NCBI RefSeq assembly: GCF_024139115.2 | Contig: NC_085141.1 | Coordinates: 134,725,822 to 134,789,821 of the forward strand | Source of the DNA: Armigeres subalbatus | Taxonomy: Eukaryota; Arthropoda; Insecta; Diptera; Culicidae | Direction: 5' to 3' | Length of the DNA: 64,000 nt | Shown here: positions 46,746 through 56,978 of the stretch, piece by piece | Layout of the letters: every line of letters begins with the position of its first letter | Position numbering within the stretch: the first letter of the stretch is position 1 | Program-made: the position numbers and the translations under genes | Notes under the pieces: generated by a model | What the model was told of the DNA's origin: nothing | Database searches by the model: none | What the model saw: the letters and a program-made list of their open reading frames with translations, nothing else

Positions 46746-48151
46746 AAAAAATGAATCAATGAAATAAGCTTACGCTAGCCCACGCCACCACGCCGCCGTC
46801 GATCTTCAACGGCGGGACGCCGCCAACCGGCGTCGATAAAATTCCGATCAGCACACAGGTCTAGTAAGAATATTTGTACCACTTTCGGCAAAGATCTGTT
46901 CTAGGGTTGAAAAGTTACACTATATTGTTCGTTTTGTGAACATTTTTCTTGCCCTCTTACCTTCCCCATTTCTGTTTAAGATAGAGAATATGTGTACCAA
47001 ATTTAGTTGATATCGGGAAAGGGGTTCGGAAGTTACAATGAATAATTTATTCCATCCCCACCTCCTTTTTCAATGAGTTCTTTATCATATTCTCTTTAGG
47101 GTAGATAAATAGAATGTGTACCAAATTTGTACCTTCTTCTTCCTTTCCTTTTTCTTTTTCGTTTTTGCTTCTTTCTTCTTCCTTCACCCTCATCCTTCTT
47201 CCTCCTTCCATTTCAACTTATTTCTTCGTCCTGCTCTTTCTACCCAATAGCCTCTGCACTGAGTTGTTTTGTTCTTTCCACCCCCACACCTTCCTCCTCT
47301 CCTAATGATTTTCGCACCCTTAAAATCTTGCCCGTAGAATAGAGAACGTGTATAATAGAATCGATTGAAATCGGTCCAAGGGGTTCAGAAGTATATAGCA
47401 ACAATACATACATATATTGGTATTTATTAGATTATTTATTTATTATTTTCAGAAGTAATACCAATTGACCTCTAATTTCGGCCAATACAACAATAATTGG
47501 ATTTATTTTTCGTTTTATTTTGCTGCGCATGACGCATTTGCAAAAATATGGAAACTTTCATCAATAAGAACATGCCCACCGAGAAGATTTCGAGCAAGTC
47601 TTATTCATTTAGACACCTTTGCACAAAATGGGCTTGTATACTAAATATTTGAAATTGTGGCCATGAAAGATGGCAGAAAAGTGAGTTAATTCTTGAGTCG
47701 TTTTACTTTATGTTTCCATCAAGTGTGGGCAGAATACGCAGAATACGACCTTCGGATTACGAGCCAGTGTACGTTCAATATGAAAAAAAAACTAGTTGAA
47801 TTAAGTTACATAGTCTGAAATACAAACTTATGTTATGCTTTAATTTTGCGATAAACATCTTTTCAATTATTTATTATAAATACATATATATTGTCAGTTT
47901 TGCGAATGTTATTGAGATAGGAGCATGGAACAAATATTCTATCTATTTAATTTATATTTTTTTCGATTTTATATTTCCCTAGCACGAAATCACTAAGATT
48001 TAATCTTTCCAAACATAGCTTAGTTTTGTCGTTAAATATGGTGTGGCAATAGTGCGAACTTACAATTCTAATGATTGCAAGCCCTCAGGAAATTAGCTTT
48101 AATTATCAACTATTATTCGGTTCAATTTTGTATCATCCTTTGATGCATAAC
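46746..48151. other. Repeat remnants and a pyrimidine tract, no gene
   Basis: A short GC-rich dyad at about 46780-46840 (GCCGCCGTCGATC, CGGCGGGACGCCGCC). Phrases such as CCAAATTTAGTTGATATCGG (46999) and AGGGGTTCAGAAGTATA (47379) are typical of a dispersed repeat. A CT-rich tract covers about 47130-47310, and open frames across it reflect the composition. Confidence 0.5.
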
Positions 48152-48228
48152 TGCACTGCCGCTAACCGCAAGTCAGACTTATCTGTATATGGACGCCATA
48201 AGTCTGACTTGCGGTTAGCGGCAGTGCA
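48152..48228. repeat. Perfect 31-bp inverted repeat, 15-nt loop
   Basis: The left arm 48152-48182 begins TGCACTGCCGCTAACCGC. The right arm 48198-48228 is its exact reverse complement, and the loop is CTGTATATGGACGCC. There is no mismatch in 31 bp. It could be a minimal foldback MITE or a hairpin-RNA precursor. Confidence 0.93.
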
Positions 48229-50590
48229 TGAAGTACTAAAACGTTAGCTGATGATTTTTTGGATTAAATGTGTTTTAATACGTATTGATATGATGTTGAT
48301 AATTGGCAAATTTGGCAAGGTAAATGCTGTGAATAAAGTACGATTTATACTTTGAGTAATTGAAAAATTATCCTTATCGTCTTGCCATACAACTTCCTTC
48401 CCATCATCTTCGTGGTGCTGATCAATCGGGTAACCAACCCTGGTGGGAACTTTTACCTATCTTGACAGGAAAGGTTTACTTATTTCCGCAGTTACGGACT
48501 CGATCAAGCGTCAATTCCCCAATTAAGCCTGGATTCCAACAACGTTTGTCTTGTTAGTTTCGGTTAGCATCATCCGATCGGCGAAGACCACAGTGGCGAT
48601 AATGGTCAAGCGATTGGAAGTTCGATAGAAAGAGCTGAAATTTTCTAAACTTCATCGAGAGCACACGCATAACTGCCGATGTGCAAAGGGACCGCAGGTT
48701 CTATATCGTAGCGCTATCTAATAGAGTTGAAAAGCACTAGCTGGGAATAGCTTTTATGGTGATAGCTGATATGCAGATCATTAGTACAGCAGCTGCACTA
48801 GTTATGCCATCAAAATTATCTTGAACGCTCGGGTTGATTTGACTGACTATTGGAAATTTTTCCGCCCACCGGCTGCTGGCAAACAAGAACGGCCTGTAAC
48901 CAAACAATCGTTTTCACCACTTCCAACAGCATGGCCACTTGCAGCACCTTTTTCAAGCATTTGCTTCTGTACTGCTACACATCCGGAGATCGCCACAGCC
49001 GGAAAGACAGTACACCTGCAATCAAAAAGAAATACAAAAAACAAAAGCAGTATGGAGAAACATGGAAAACAAACGTCACTTTACTTGCGGAATAATGCAT
49101 CAGTGCATTATTCCGCAAGGAAAGACGTCAGTCTGTGTTTTCTTCACTGCAATACGCCTACTATAAGCTAATCATTCGTTTTCCTTGGCAGCTCCGTACT
49201 GCTCAAGAAATGTTAGCAGCATAATCATTCCTTGACCGCTACTTGTCCTATCTATTTGCACAGTACTTTAGAAGTCCATACCACCCTACGATAACGATGA
49301 ATCAACTGAATTATTATCGGAGTTCGATAATTCAACGTAAGTTAACTCGATAATTCTGCGATAACGGGGTTACTAGATTACGCGCACAAATTTTGACAGA
49401 AGCCGAGAATGAAACAAATTGTTTGCAGCTGGTTGACCAGAGCTAATTGAAGCGGGTCACTCTAGGATTATTGCTTAATACCTGATACTCTATGAAACGA
49501 AGGAAAAGGAGGTGTTCTGTTGGTGGTAAAGTGATTTTTTTTCACTATATGTGCAGCATATGTTTTTCGATAAAAAGATAGCGGAAATTTGTACTACCCA
49601 GGCGGATTTACTGAGAGCACATAATGACTTTCCTTTGTCATGAATATTCAGCTGGAATCGGAACCCCTCGGCAATATATTGCGATCTTAGTACTAGAAAT
49701 TTATTTGATGCACCGATCTGTAGTGCAGCACTACAACTGGTATATGGACAGTCCCTAGGCGATACAATATTTAAAATAGATATTGCAAACCCATCTATTA
49801 TATATTTGTACTTTTAACTGTAGTACACGTTACAGTTAACTCGATAATTATCGATAAATCAACGAATACTCGATAACGATAACGTTAATTCAACGCTCAC
49901 TTTATCGTCAACGAAGCATCATCGTACAACCGTTATCGTTATCGAAGTTGGCGTTAAATTAACGACGATAATTTATCGATTAACAACCCTGGTAGCCTGG
50001 TCCAAACGGCTGTTTCTTGGAAAGAACTGACGTACTTGTAAGTACATCGTAGAGAAAAGAGATTTGAAAATCGTGACAAATCATATACAAATGTCAAATG
50101 GTTGGAACAAGAAAATCCAACTCTGTGGAGGATCGGTCGATGATCGAAATCTGTCAGTGGTTTGGACCCTGTTGGGTCCATTACTTTGAAGTGGTCGGAA
50201 TCGACATCGGAAGCAGGAAGGTCATGTGGTGGTGTGGGACTATGAATGCTTTGATAGCACATGCCTTGGCACATGTTGTATGTATTGCGGATAAATTTTG
50301 CTAATCTACGAGAGCTTTGAGCTCAGAGCTCAGAGAAACCGAAATGGCAATCGAAGATAATACCAAATCATTCGACTTATTTATTTGAGATAGAAGAAAG
50401 ATTAAAATAAAATTGTTCTGTTTCCCATAACGTAATTCTTGATTCCGGCGCCCCCTGAGGGCTGGCGCCCTTGGCGGGGGCCAACTCCACGCTACGGCAC
50501 TGAAGTTAAGTAAAGTGATTAGCTTACGGAAACCAATATTGGAAACCTTTAAACCAAGATATCAGGTAATTGCCCAGCTCCCATCTCGGG
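48229..50590. other. No gene; hairpin and TATCG-rich repeats
   Basis: Holds the small hairpin listed at 49084-49119. At 49340-49370 and 49836-49985 there are clustered AACTCGATAATT, CGATAACGATAACG and TTATCGTTATCG words forming partial inverted repeats. No coding motif was recognised. A 116-residue frame at 48821-49171 has no family features. Confidence 0.45.
49084..49119. repeat. Perfect 16-bp hairpin with TCAG loop
   Basis: CTTGCGGAATAATGCA, TCAG, TGCATTATTCCGCAAG. Flanks continue to pair imperfectly (AAAACAAACGTCACTTTA with AGACGTCAGTCTGTGTTTT), giving an arm of roughly 40 nt. Confidence 0.85.
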
Positions 50591-51043
50591 TTCCTTAAAT
50601 TGTGACCGTGATTGTGATGTGTGCTTTCGTTTCGAACGTCATAGGACCCCGTTGTTCTACCATTAATTCCATTGTTATTTTCCCGTGAATTTCAACGCCG
50701 TGCTTGTACCCAGTTTTCCGTGAAGCACTGCGCCGTCCTAGAGCCTCCTCGCCGAGTAGATTCCGGCCTGTTATTAGCCGAAGACCGATCCGTCAACCGA
50801 TCGGTAGCCAACGCGCTCAACCCAACCCGCGGAACGTAGACAGACGTGGCCGAAACTTGCGGTCAGAGACGCATCAGACGAGGAAGGACGCAGCGAAGAG
50901 GAGAAAGGTGGTTGGGAAAGTAGACGGGGTCCCATCAGTTGAGGTTAGCTAGTTCGTAAGAAAATGGGAGGAAAGTGAAGTGAGGAAGGAGTGATGCCTA
51001 ATAAAAGTGTGAAAATTGACAAAGCTGGTTAGGTTTTCCTTAA
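50591..51043 (+). other. Unclassified retroelement-like block, left of the TTAA insertion
   Basis: GC-richer sequence with short Arg-rich open frames and an AATAAA at about 51000, then AAAGCTGGTTAGGTTTTCC. After the inserted element it appears to continue at 52353 (TATCGAGTGCGAAGATTCC). It could be an LTR or 3' part of a retroelement. I could not place boundaries. Confidence 0.3.
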
Positions 51044-52348
51044 CCTTTTGTCTGTGCTCTGGGGTCAATATGACCCCAGGCCACTTTGAGTGGCTGCCAT
51101 TTTCTTAGTTTTCAACCGATTCTCCTAATTTTTGGTAGTTTGGTAAAACTCGCCGAGATCTGTCTCCTATGTGCAAATTCGCTTGAAAAATCTTGAAAAT
51201 ATGCGCTACAGTGTTCTTTTTTCAAAAAACTTACGTTGTCTGTGCTCTGGGGTCAAATTGACCCCAAATTGAAATTGCTATAACTATTTTAATGTTTGGC
51301 CAATTTTGGATTTTTGGGGCTGTTTCGAAAGATAATTTAATCATCTTTCAGGTCGTTACAAAAGATTGACTATAGGTGGGCGGGTACATCGCGGGGAGGG
51401 GTTTTCGTAAAAAAGGGTACAAAAACAGTGATTTTTCATGCTTATTTTATTATATCTGAAAATCCTACCCATTTTGAACTGCACCTTTTCAAAAAGGTTA
51501 TGCAGGAAGGCGTGTGCTTTGACATGAGGCATTGATTAGTTTAGCGCTTGGTCGCTAGGTGGCGGTATATTTGAATTCATTATTTTAGACTACTCAAGTA
51601 ACTCCGATATATGGAATTTTCCTCATTGTAAATATTCTTATCGCTAAATTTTGAAATTTGTAAAGATGACGTCTGTAACAAAGTTCGTCTGGTGGGAATA
51701 GACTGCCATGTAACGAAATAAATAATTAGGAAATTTACAAATAGGCGACGCTAGTGTACTTGCAATATTCTTGCATATATGAAATATTGCTTTAGCTTGA
51801 GATCCCTCATACCTACACCCAAGTTGTATTCGGCAACATTGTTCAGGATGTCTAGCACTACAAAGCGATGCTCAATATAATGAGCACTTCTTTCCATTTT
51901 TAAATTTGTGCGATAAGAATATTTACACTGAGAAGAATTCTATATACCGGAATATCTTGAGTAGTCTAAAATAATGAATTCAAATATACCACCACCTGGC
52001 GGCCGAGTTCTAAACTTATAAACGCCTCATGCCAAAGCACATGCCTTCCTGCATAGCCTTTTTAAAAAAGGTGCAGTTCAAAATGGGTAGGATTTTCGGA
52101 TATAAGTAAAATAATCATAAAAAATCACTGTTTTATACCCTTGTTCACTAAAACCCCTCCCCGCGATGTACCCGCCCACCAATAGTCAATCTTTGATAAC
52201 GACCTGAAAGATGATTAAATTATCTTTCAAAACAGCCCCAAAAATCCAAAATTGGCCAAACATTAAAAAAGTTATAGCAATTTCAATTTGGGGTCAATTT
52301 GACCCCAGAGCACAGACAACGTAAGTTTTTTTGAGCACAGACAGAAGG
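51044..52348. mobile_element. piggyBac-like element forming a giant hairpin
   Basis: 1305 bp bounded by TTAA at 51040-51043 and 52349-52352. Outer ends are CCTTTTGTCTGTGCTC and GAGCACAGACAGAAGG. Arms of about 430 bp (roughly 51240-51665 and 51893-52322) are inverted repeats of one another with scattered mismatches. Examples are CTGGGGTCAAATTGACCCC, GATTGACTATAGGTGGGCGG, GCGGGGAGGGGTTTT and TTGAATTCATTATTTTAGAC. A ~230-bp unpaired centre remains. The left arm holds an extra segment at 51060-51240 that repeats GTCTGTGCTCTGGGGTCAA. There is no coding capacity. TTAA and the CCTTT start point to piggyBac-type mobilisation. Confidence 0.88.
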
Positions 52349-52352
52349 TTAA

Positions 52353-54014
52353 TATCGAGTGCGAAGATTCCCTGTCTCGTGGTAAACTTACGAGAGTGTG
52401 CCGACCCTAGGGCTGTTGATTCGGGGAGTCTCAGAAGTGCTCCCGGTTAGCTAGACTGGCATTTACATTTTCTACAATTTTAAGATCTCATCAGCTAGCT
52501 ATACTGTGTAACTGTTGCATGAGGCAAAAATATCCGTGAAAAACGTTACAGCTAAGACATTAAAGCAGTATTTGCTTAGCTAGGGCAAATTGCCCCCTTC
52601 CCATAGAAAACATTTATATAATTTTAATAAATAAAGGATCAACTTTAATAAATAAAGGATTTTTTTTCTTAATGCAAATGTGAATTGTTTTGAATTTTCA
52701 AGGATTGATTGATTGTTTCTTTGAGCAATATTATCGGTTTGCAATGTTTTTTTAGAGTACAGATATTACGTTAAACTCCGTGGAATATTATTATCCATTT
52801 GGTTTAATGATCCCAATTGATACTATGAATTATGAACCACTTTGGGCAATGAAAGGGTTCAACAAGTACTCGAAGCAATACTCGATTCGGTTTGGTGTGC
52901 GACCAGAGTCGAGAAATCGAACCGCGCAACCCCTCGTAATCGTGTTTAAATGGGCGCTGCAAAGTGATAAACAATGAGGCGGCGGGATTTCGGGGAGATT
53001 CATTCTCTGGCCGGTGCCATTATTTCCGAGGCGAGGTCGGGATGCTTCCTTTTTTTCTTGCGCTTGTCTTGTCTCGGCCGCCGTGTCGTCGTCCTCGGAA
53101 GGTTGAACTCGATAATCGCACGCACAGGTCGCTCCCTCCTGGTTGGTTGTTTTTGCGCTGAAGGAGTCGTTACTTCACGGCTCCTTACGGCAAAAGGTCA
53201 GATTTTTGACAAGACGAAATTATGGCTACAACCCGAAAGATCTGCATCTTCCAAGCGTTATGTCAAGGAAGGCTGGAGAGATGTTTTAATTCTGGTCCGC
53301 TTAATTATTGCACGTCACTTAAATGGGAGATGCTGTTTTTTTGCTTTTCAACCAAGAGTTGCGATCGGAAAGACGAAGGGAAACAACATTTATTGTATTT
53401 ATCTGCTTATGAATGGTAGGCGGCAGGTTTGGAGCTGATGTTGGGGGTGGCAACAAAATTAATGATTATGACTTAATCATGAAATAAATTGGATCCCGAT
53501 GGAACTGTTGGTGCATGGCTTGGGCCGGACCTGGAGCACGATTCGTCGCTGGCTCGTGGCTTCTAAATAGGGAAAATTTGCAGATTGAATTTCATTGTCA
53601 CGACGTAAGTTAAGCCATAGTAACGGATTGCAATGCACTTCAATTTGAATTTATGGATTAGTTATCTAGTTCAATAACATTTTGCTTTGGGTGGTCTATC
53701 AAGGTAATGTACAACAATTATAGTTGATTTTAGAATTTATAGTTGTGATGTTGGAGGAAATAACTTGAACGTATAAATTATGTTGAAATTCGATGTTTAG
53801 GGCAAGTGACGAGTGTGCTGCTCGAGGTATCATATGTAGAAGTGTGCGTCGGTTTGAAAATAATGGATCGGCGGCGTGTGCGTACATCGGCGTGGCGATT
53901 TTTTATTGTGTACGTTTCTTGAAGATTTGAATTTTTTCTGGGTATTCTCAAAATACTTAGAAGAGGAGTTCGAATTTCCGAAAAGAAAAATTAATGAATA
54001 TCCTCCAGGGTTTT
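52353..54014. other. No gene seen; GC-rich island
   Basis: The first ~100 bp seem to continue the block at 50591-51043. A GC-richer island lies at about 52870-53180. Open frames of up to 154 residues (52974-53438) carry no recognisable motif. Confidence 0.4.
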
Positions 54015-54108
54015 GCCTTTCTTGTATACAAAGTATACGTAAAGGCTATATATTCGCCCCAAAAACAAACTTTCTATAGAAAGCCCGAAGACATATAGTG
54101 TTATAAAC
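54015..54108 (+). mobile_element. Terminal-hairpin MITE fragment, copy 3
   Basis: GCCTTTCTTGTATAC, AAA, GTATACGTAAAGGC (54015-54046), then CCCCAAAAACAAACTTTCTA, GAAAGCCCGAAGACATATAG and TGTTATAAACC. It corresponds to copies at 11926 and 24384. Confidence 0.75.
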
Positions 54109-54424
54109 CTTTTTTGTACTTACCCTTAACCGATTTACTCGCAATAAACAACAAAAAACAGACTATGGGCTTAGATATAGTGCCCAAAATACTATTTATT
54201 GTGAAAACAATGTGCAAAAAAATCTAGCTAACAGATGCAAAACAAATTTGGTAAGATGTTTAAATGATTTTTTTTTCGTTCCAGTCAATTTTGTATATAT
54301 TCAATTGTATGTATTTGAGAATTTATTATCTCCTTCGTCTGTGGAAGCTGTTACGGTTCCGAGCGCTGACTCAAGCAGATGTTTGAATAGTTATAAAATA
54401 AAAACTTTTGTAAGGACGTGGCTA

Positions 54425-54580
54425 CAGTGAGAAGTGAGAAATGAGGAGTAAGAATTGGGACGTCTCACTTCTCACTAATCATTTCTTACTTCTCACTGTG
54501 AGAAGTAAGTAAGTAACTAATAACTTTTTACAGTGAGAAGTAAGAAATAAGGAGTGAGAAGTGAGACGTCTCTTTTCAAA
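54425..54580. repeat. GTGAGAAGTGAG foldback cluster
   Basis: Alternating direct and inverted copies of AGTGAGAAGTGAGAAATGAG and its complement (TCTCACTTCTCAC, CATTTCTTACTTCTCACTG), ending GTGAGAAGTGAGACGTCTC. It can fold into several hairpins. Short words AAATGTCCTATTCGACC follow at 54610-54635. Confidence 0.75.
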
Positions 54581-54638
54581 TGATATGTTCAGTAGAATGT
54601 CCTGTTCGGGTAAATGTCCTATTCGACCAAACGTCCTA

Positions 54639-54832
54639 CAGTCAAACCTACATGAGTCGATATTGAAGGGACCATAGATTCATGGAAATATCAAGATGGA
54701 GAACAGTAAATCTTTGGAAAGCTTTTTGAAGAGACCATTACTGTAACCCAGAAAATATTTCTTAATATGTCATAATTTGCTTCCAAGGGTCGATTTCGAG
54801 ACATAGAACATCGACTCATGAATGTTTGACTG
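54639..54832. mobile_element. Pogo/mariner-like MITE
   Basis: About 194 bp. The left end CAGTCAAACCTACATGAGTC, preceded by TA, is mirrored by GACTCATGAATGTTTGACTG on the right. The right TA is not preserved. The CAGT start and TA suggest a Tc1/mariner-pogo relative (inference). Confidence 0.7.
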
Positions 54833-55019
54833 TGTTCGGTGGAGACGCATAGTGGCTTTTTTCCGTTCGGTCTGGTGGAGACGCTTGGTGGTGCAGACGC
54901 ATTGTGCCTGTTTCGTGAGTGATGACGAAGGGTAAAAACCACCCCAACGAGCTCGTGGAGACGCATGGTTGTCAGCGACAGTGACATGCGCGGTAGGAGT
55001 GTAACGAACTGTTTCGTCA

Positions 55020-55613
55020 GTGCGGTGGAAACGCACAGTCGTCAGTGAAAGTTTTTCGGGCCACTCCCATCGCCTAGGAGACCCAGAGGGGGCGATAATG
55101 GCTCAAGCTCCAGCGCCGAGCAAGTCTGCGGCAACTGTAGGTAACACCACCCGGTGGGAGATGCCACGAACACGGACGACAACGCCACAGCACCTCGTCA
55201 TCGCTGCACAGACCAGCAAGCGCCCAGACTCTGCAGACCAACAACCATCCCACATCAAGTCGGAAGTACCCTTTCTACCTGAGGGAAGTGGAGGTTCAGC
55301 GAATCAAAGTCGACCGAAGCATCTCGTAGCCTCAAGCCCGAAAGGAGGTCGAGGCATGCTCCGGATCCGGCCAGGCTGGTTCCTTCGCAAAAGTGACTGC
55401 TTCAAGCAAGGACCAGGAAATCGCGGACCTAAAAAAGAAGGTCACTTCAAGCAGCAAAGAAAACCGGAGTCGGGAATCGTATCGAGACTCCGGAAGAGCG
55501 CTGGGGGTAGCACACCTTCGTTGACCACCATTTTTGTCCCGTCACCTCCCCCATCTTTCCAGACCACCAACGTCAGACAGCCTGTCATGCACGCTGAAGT
55601 CAAAAGGCCGTAG
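55020..55613 (+). pseudogene. LOA-like LINE ORF1 remnant
   Basis: A 197-residue basic frame lying between the 5' repeats and the endonuclease, so by position it should be the RNA-binding ORF1. It is rich in Lys, Arg, Ser and Pro and shows no zinc knuckle. The true start is unclear because the ATG used here lies inside the 5' repeat-like region. Confidence comes mostly from position. Confidence 0.45.
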
Positions 55614-56935
55614 CACTCGATCCACCACACTAGTATTGCAGTGGAATGTCAACGGATATTTCAATAACTTGTGCGATTTGGAGTTGCAAGTTTCGAATTC
55701 GGAACCAGTCGCTAAAGCGCTCCAGGAAATCCACCGAACGACACCTGCCACCATGGATCGAACCCTCCTTGGACGATACATGCGGTTTACGTAGGTGAGA
55801 CAAAACACCTACCAGTCAGCCGCAGTCGGCTTGTTAAGCAAAGTCGAAGCAATTGAAATCACCATTGACGCCGAATTCCATTTAGAAGCTTCATGACTGG
55901 AGTGGCCATTCCCGTAAACCATCGCCTCTAATACCCAGCCGAAAGATTAAGGACCTCGAAAGTAAGTTGGTAAGTATCTTCCAGAGGCTACCATCTCCGA
56001 TGGTCGAACTTGGAGATGTGAACGGCTGAGGTAGCCGCTCAAACAACATCCGCGGTCACAGTGTTTTCAACGCGGTAACCGAAGCTGCCTTAGTCGTGCT
56101 CCACGATGGCACTCACACCTTCCGCCGAGGGTCAGTGGAGTCTACCATCGACATTTCGTTTCGTCGGTCGTCCGAAAGCTCCTCTGGACCACGGAAGGTG
56201 ATCCCAGAGGCAGCGACCACGCACCTATCCTCGTGGCGCTTGACAGCACACCCACCGAGATTTCCCGACGACCGCGCTGGCTTTACGAACGAACATACTG
56301 AAGTAGATACCAACAGGAGATGGAACGCGAGCTGCAGGAAGCACAAACACCAACGGCCATCGAACTCTCGGAGGGCATCCTCCGAGCTGCAATCAAAACC
56401 ATCCCAAAGACCAGTACACACCCCGGCCGCAAATCAGTCCACTGGTGGAACGAGGAGACCAAGGAGGTAGTCAAGCTTAGGAGGAAAGCACTTCGTGCGC
56501 TTCAGGGAGCCCCGGATGACTCTACCCTAGCCAACATTCGAAAAGAGTACCAAACGGCCAGAAACGAGTGCAACGAGTGCAAAGACGCAACAACATATAA
56601 AACCATGAAGGAGGAGACAGGGATCCCTCAGGGATCGGTTATTGCAGTTACCTTGTTTCTGATAGAGACATCTTCATCATCGTCTGCGCCGACGACATTG
56701 TCTACGCCAAAATGCTAAGAAGAAAAATCCAGGCCGTGGTCAGTGGAGTATGGGCCCAATCCGCCGGATATGTTATGGATGCCAACAAATATGTACGTAC
56801 CACCGACTTTCCAACCGACCCATTATATTGGATGGCATCTCCGTACCGACCAAAAACAGCGTGAAATTGCTAGGCGTGAAGGTGAACACTGAACAGACGC
56901 CTCTCCTTTATCGAATATCTCAACAATAAATTTGA
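55590..56935 (+). pseudogene. LOA-like LINE ORF2 (endonuclease/RT) remnant
   Basis: Endonuclease: VLQWNVNGYFNNLCDLELQ then ALQEIHR (catalytic Glu region) at about 55633-55740; GDVNG at about 56015 where GDFNA is usual, followed by a stop; STIDIS at about 56140; and GSDHAPILV at 56209-56235 (SDH motif). A linker with WWNEETKEVVKLRRKALRAL follows at about 56440-56500. RT: GIPQGSV near 56620, then after a frameshift a CADDIVYA box at about 56682-56705 (the catalytic Asp pair), then VSGVWAQSAGYVMDANK and LDGISVPTKNSVKLLGVKV. The RT core between linker and GIPQGSV is deleted, so it cannot be functional. Confidence 0.75.
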
Positions 56936-56978
56936 ACGTTTGTTTTTAATTTAGGGGCAGTTCAAATGCAAATCAAAA

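Larger units (their letters stand above)
54836..56940 (+). mobile_element. LOA-like non-LTR retrotransposon (decayed)
   Basis: A LINE on the + strand with a 5' region of diverged short repeats (GGTGGAGACGCATAGTGG at 54839, then related copies at about 54872, 54954 and 55023), ORF1, and ORF2 pieces with endonuclease and reverse transcriptase motifs. It ends against the BEL element near 56940. The clade is inferred from the endonuclease phrase VLQWNVNGYFNNL and the overall RT phrasing. Many stops and frameshifts make it inactive. Confidence 0.7.

Noticed and set aside
47114..47342. Leu/Phe/Ser-rich membrane protein frames
   Set aside because: They are translations of a CT-rich tract and lack any other gene feature.
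52974..53438. 154-residue frame in a GC-rich island
   Set aside because: No motif, and the frame crosses compositionally different DNA without any exon signals.
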